Shown: piece after piece, positions 5,342 to 5,667 of the stretch | Numbering within the stretch: position 1 is the first letter of the stretch | How the letters are laid out: each line of letters begins with the position of its first letter | From: an uncultured Oscillospiraceae bacterium | Lineage (GTDB): Bacteria; Bacillota; Clostridia; Oscillospirales; Oscillospiraceae | Assembly (NCBI GenBank): GCA_934572325.1 | Contig: CAKTKT010000076.1 | Location: 1 to 5,667, forward strand | Length of the DNA stretch: 5,667 nucleotides | Direction: 5' to 3' | Notes under the pieces: generated by a model | What the model was told of the DNA's origin: nothing | The model's input: only the letters and a program-made list of their open reading frames with translations | The model's database searches: none | Translations under genes and position numbers: made by a program

Positions 5342-5373
5342 TTGACAAATCGGAGCGTGTCTGATAATATAAT
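5342..5373 (+). promoter_or_regulatory. Promoter of the tRNA-Asp/tRNA-Thr unit
   Basis: A consensus TTGACA (5342-5347) is followed by an AT-rich -10 region TGATAATATAAT (5362-5373). The exact hexamer is unclear: GATAAT at 5363 gives a 15-base spacer, TAATAT at 5365 gives 17 and TATAAT at 5368 gives 20. It lies 9 bases before the mature tRNA-Asp 5' end. Confidence 0.75.
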
Positions 5374-5381
5374 CAAGCCGT

Positions 5382-5458
5382 GGCCAAGTAGTTCAGCTGG
5401 TTAGAACGCCGGCCTGTCACGCCGGAGGTCGAGGGTTCAAGTCCCTTCTTGGTCGCCA
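5382..5458 (+). tRNA. tRNA-Asp (anticodon GTC)
   Basis: The cloverleaf is complete. The acceptor GGCCAAG pairs with CTTGGTC (5382-5388/5448-5454, one G-T). The anticodon stem CCGGC/GCCGG (5409-5413/5421-5425) encloses CTGTCAC with GTC at 5416-5418. The T arm is GAGGG-TTCAAGT-CCCTT. The discriminator is G and CCA is encoded. Length is 77 bases. It reads Asp codons GAC and GAT. Confidence 0.97.
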
Positions 5459-5463
5459 CAGTA

Positions 5464-5485
5464 ATGCCCCTTCTTTAAGGGGCAT
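5464..5485 (+). other. Hairpin in the tRNA spacer
   Basis: ATGCCCCTT/AAGGGGCAT (5464-5472/5477-5485) forms a 9-bp stem with a 4-base loop between the two tRNAs. It has no T run after it, so it is more likely a processing or spacing structure than a terminator. Confidence 0.6.
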
Positions 5486-5492
5486 ATACTTT

Positions 5493-5568
<76 letters not shown>

Positions 5569-5579
5569 TAAAGAGTTAC

Positions 5580-5620
5580 CGGTATAGATGTGTCTGGCGC
5601 AAAGCCAGGCGCATCAACCG
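5580..5620 (+). other. Stem-loop downstream of tRNA-Thr
   Basis: A 12-bp stem (5587-5598/5604-5615, two G-T pairs, loop GCAAA) is capped below by CGGT/ACCG (5580-5583/5617-5620) across a small internal loop. It stands right before the terminator. It may be the 3' trailer structure of the tRNA transcript or the start of a leader RNA for a gene beyond the window. Confidence 0.6.
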
Positions 5621-5622
5621 TT

Positions 5623-5655
5623 TCCGGGCTTTTTCGAGCCCGGATTTCTTCTTTT
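5623..5655 (+). terminator. Rho-independent terminator of the tRNA unit
   Basis: The stem TCCGGGCT/AGCCCGGA (5623-5630/5637-5644) with loop TTTTCG is followed by TTTCTTCTTTT. It is 54 bases after tRNA-Thr and is probably the end of the tRNA transcript. Confidence 0.8.
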
Positions 5656-5667
5656 GAACCATAGATT

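Noticed and set aside
5172..5348. N-terminal extension of the LRR protein to an ATG at 5348
   Set aside because: It has no ribosome-binding site, it overlaps both the LRR promoter (5227-5255) and the tRNA -35 box, and the signal-peptide-like start with GGAGG sits at 5171.

Overview
The window looks like the chromosome of a moderately GC-rich, gut-type Clostridia (Oscillospirales-like) bacterium. This is inferred from the GC-rich host genes next to AT-rich spacers, CCA-encoding tRNA genes, strong Shine-Dalgarno and sigma-A signals, and a transposase of a type I associate with gut Firmicutes. No species can be named from the sequence alone.

Layout: (1) positions 1-750 hold the 3' two-thirds of a sodium/proton:dicarboxylate (glutamate/aspartate-type) symporter, followed by a strong intrinsic terminator. 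(2) Positions 842-1213 carry no supported gene but several stem-loops and a second terminator-like hairpin. (3) An IS3-family, IS150-group insertion sequence starts at about 1233 (TGAACAGC...). It has orfA (1300-1653), a putative -1 frameshift site, and orfB in the -1 frame. OrfB is broken by a 160-bp miniature inverted-repeat element (MITE, 1947-2106) with about 35-bp terminal repeats and a 4-bp flanking duplication. Removing it restores an uninterrupted DDE transposase. (4) After orfB the expected IS right end is missing. A terminator, a 3' fragment of an unrecognised gene, another terminator and an AT-rich spacer follow. Then at 3385-3426 there is a good IS150-type right end, preceded by a near-copy of the 17 bp at which orfB-side IS homology stops. 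The outer flanks at 1230-1232 and 3427-3429 are both ATA. The whole stretch 1233-3426 may therefore be one IS that has taken up two insertions, or it may be two IS remnants.

(5) Positions 3507-5171 on the minus strand encode a membrane-anchored or secreted leucine-rich-repeat protein with its own promoter and RBS. Its N-terminal half is made of four degenerate units of about 72 residues. (6) A sigma-A type promoter drives a tRNA-Asp(GTC)/tRNA-Thr(GGT) pair, which ends in tandem hairpins and a T-rich terminator at the window edge.

The transporter, LRR protein and tRNAs have no evident functional link. The central 2.2 kb is a nested mobile-element scar. The most notable signals are the MITE inside the transposase, the displaced IS right end with an apparent passenger segment, and a hairpin that would hide the orfA ribosome-binding site only in read-through transcripts.
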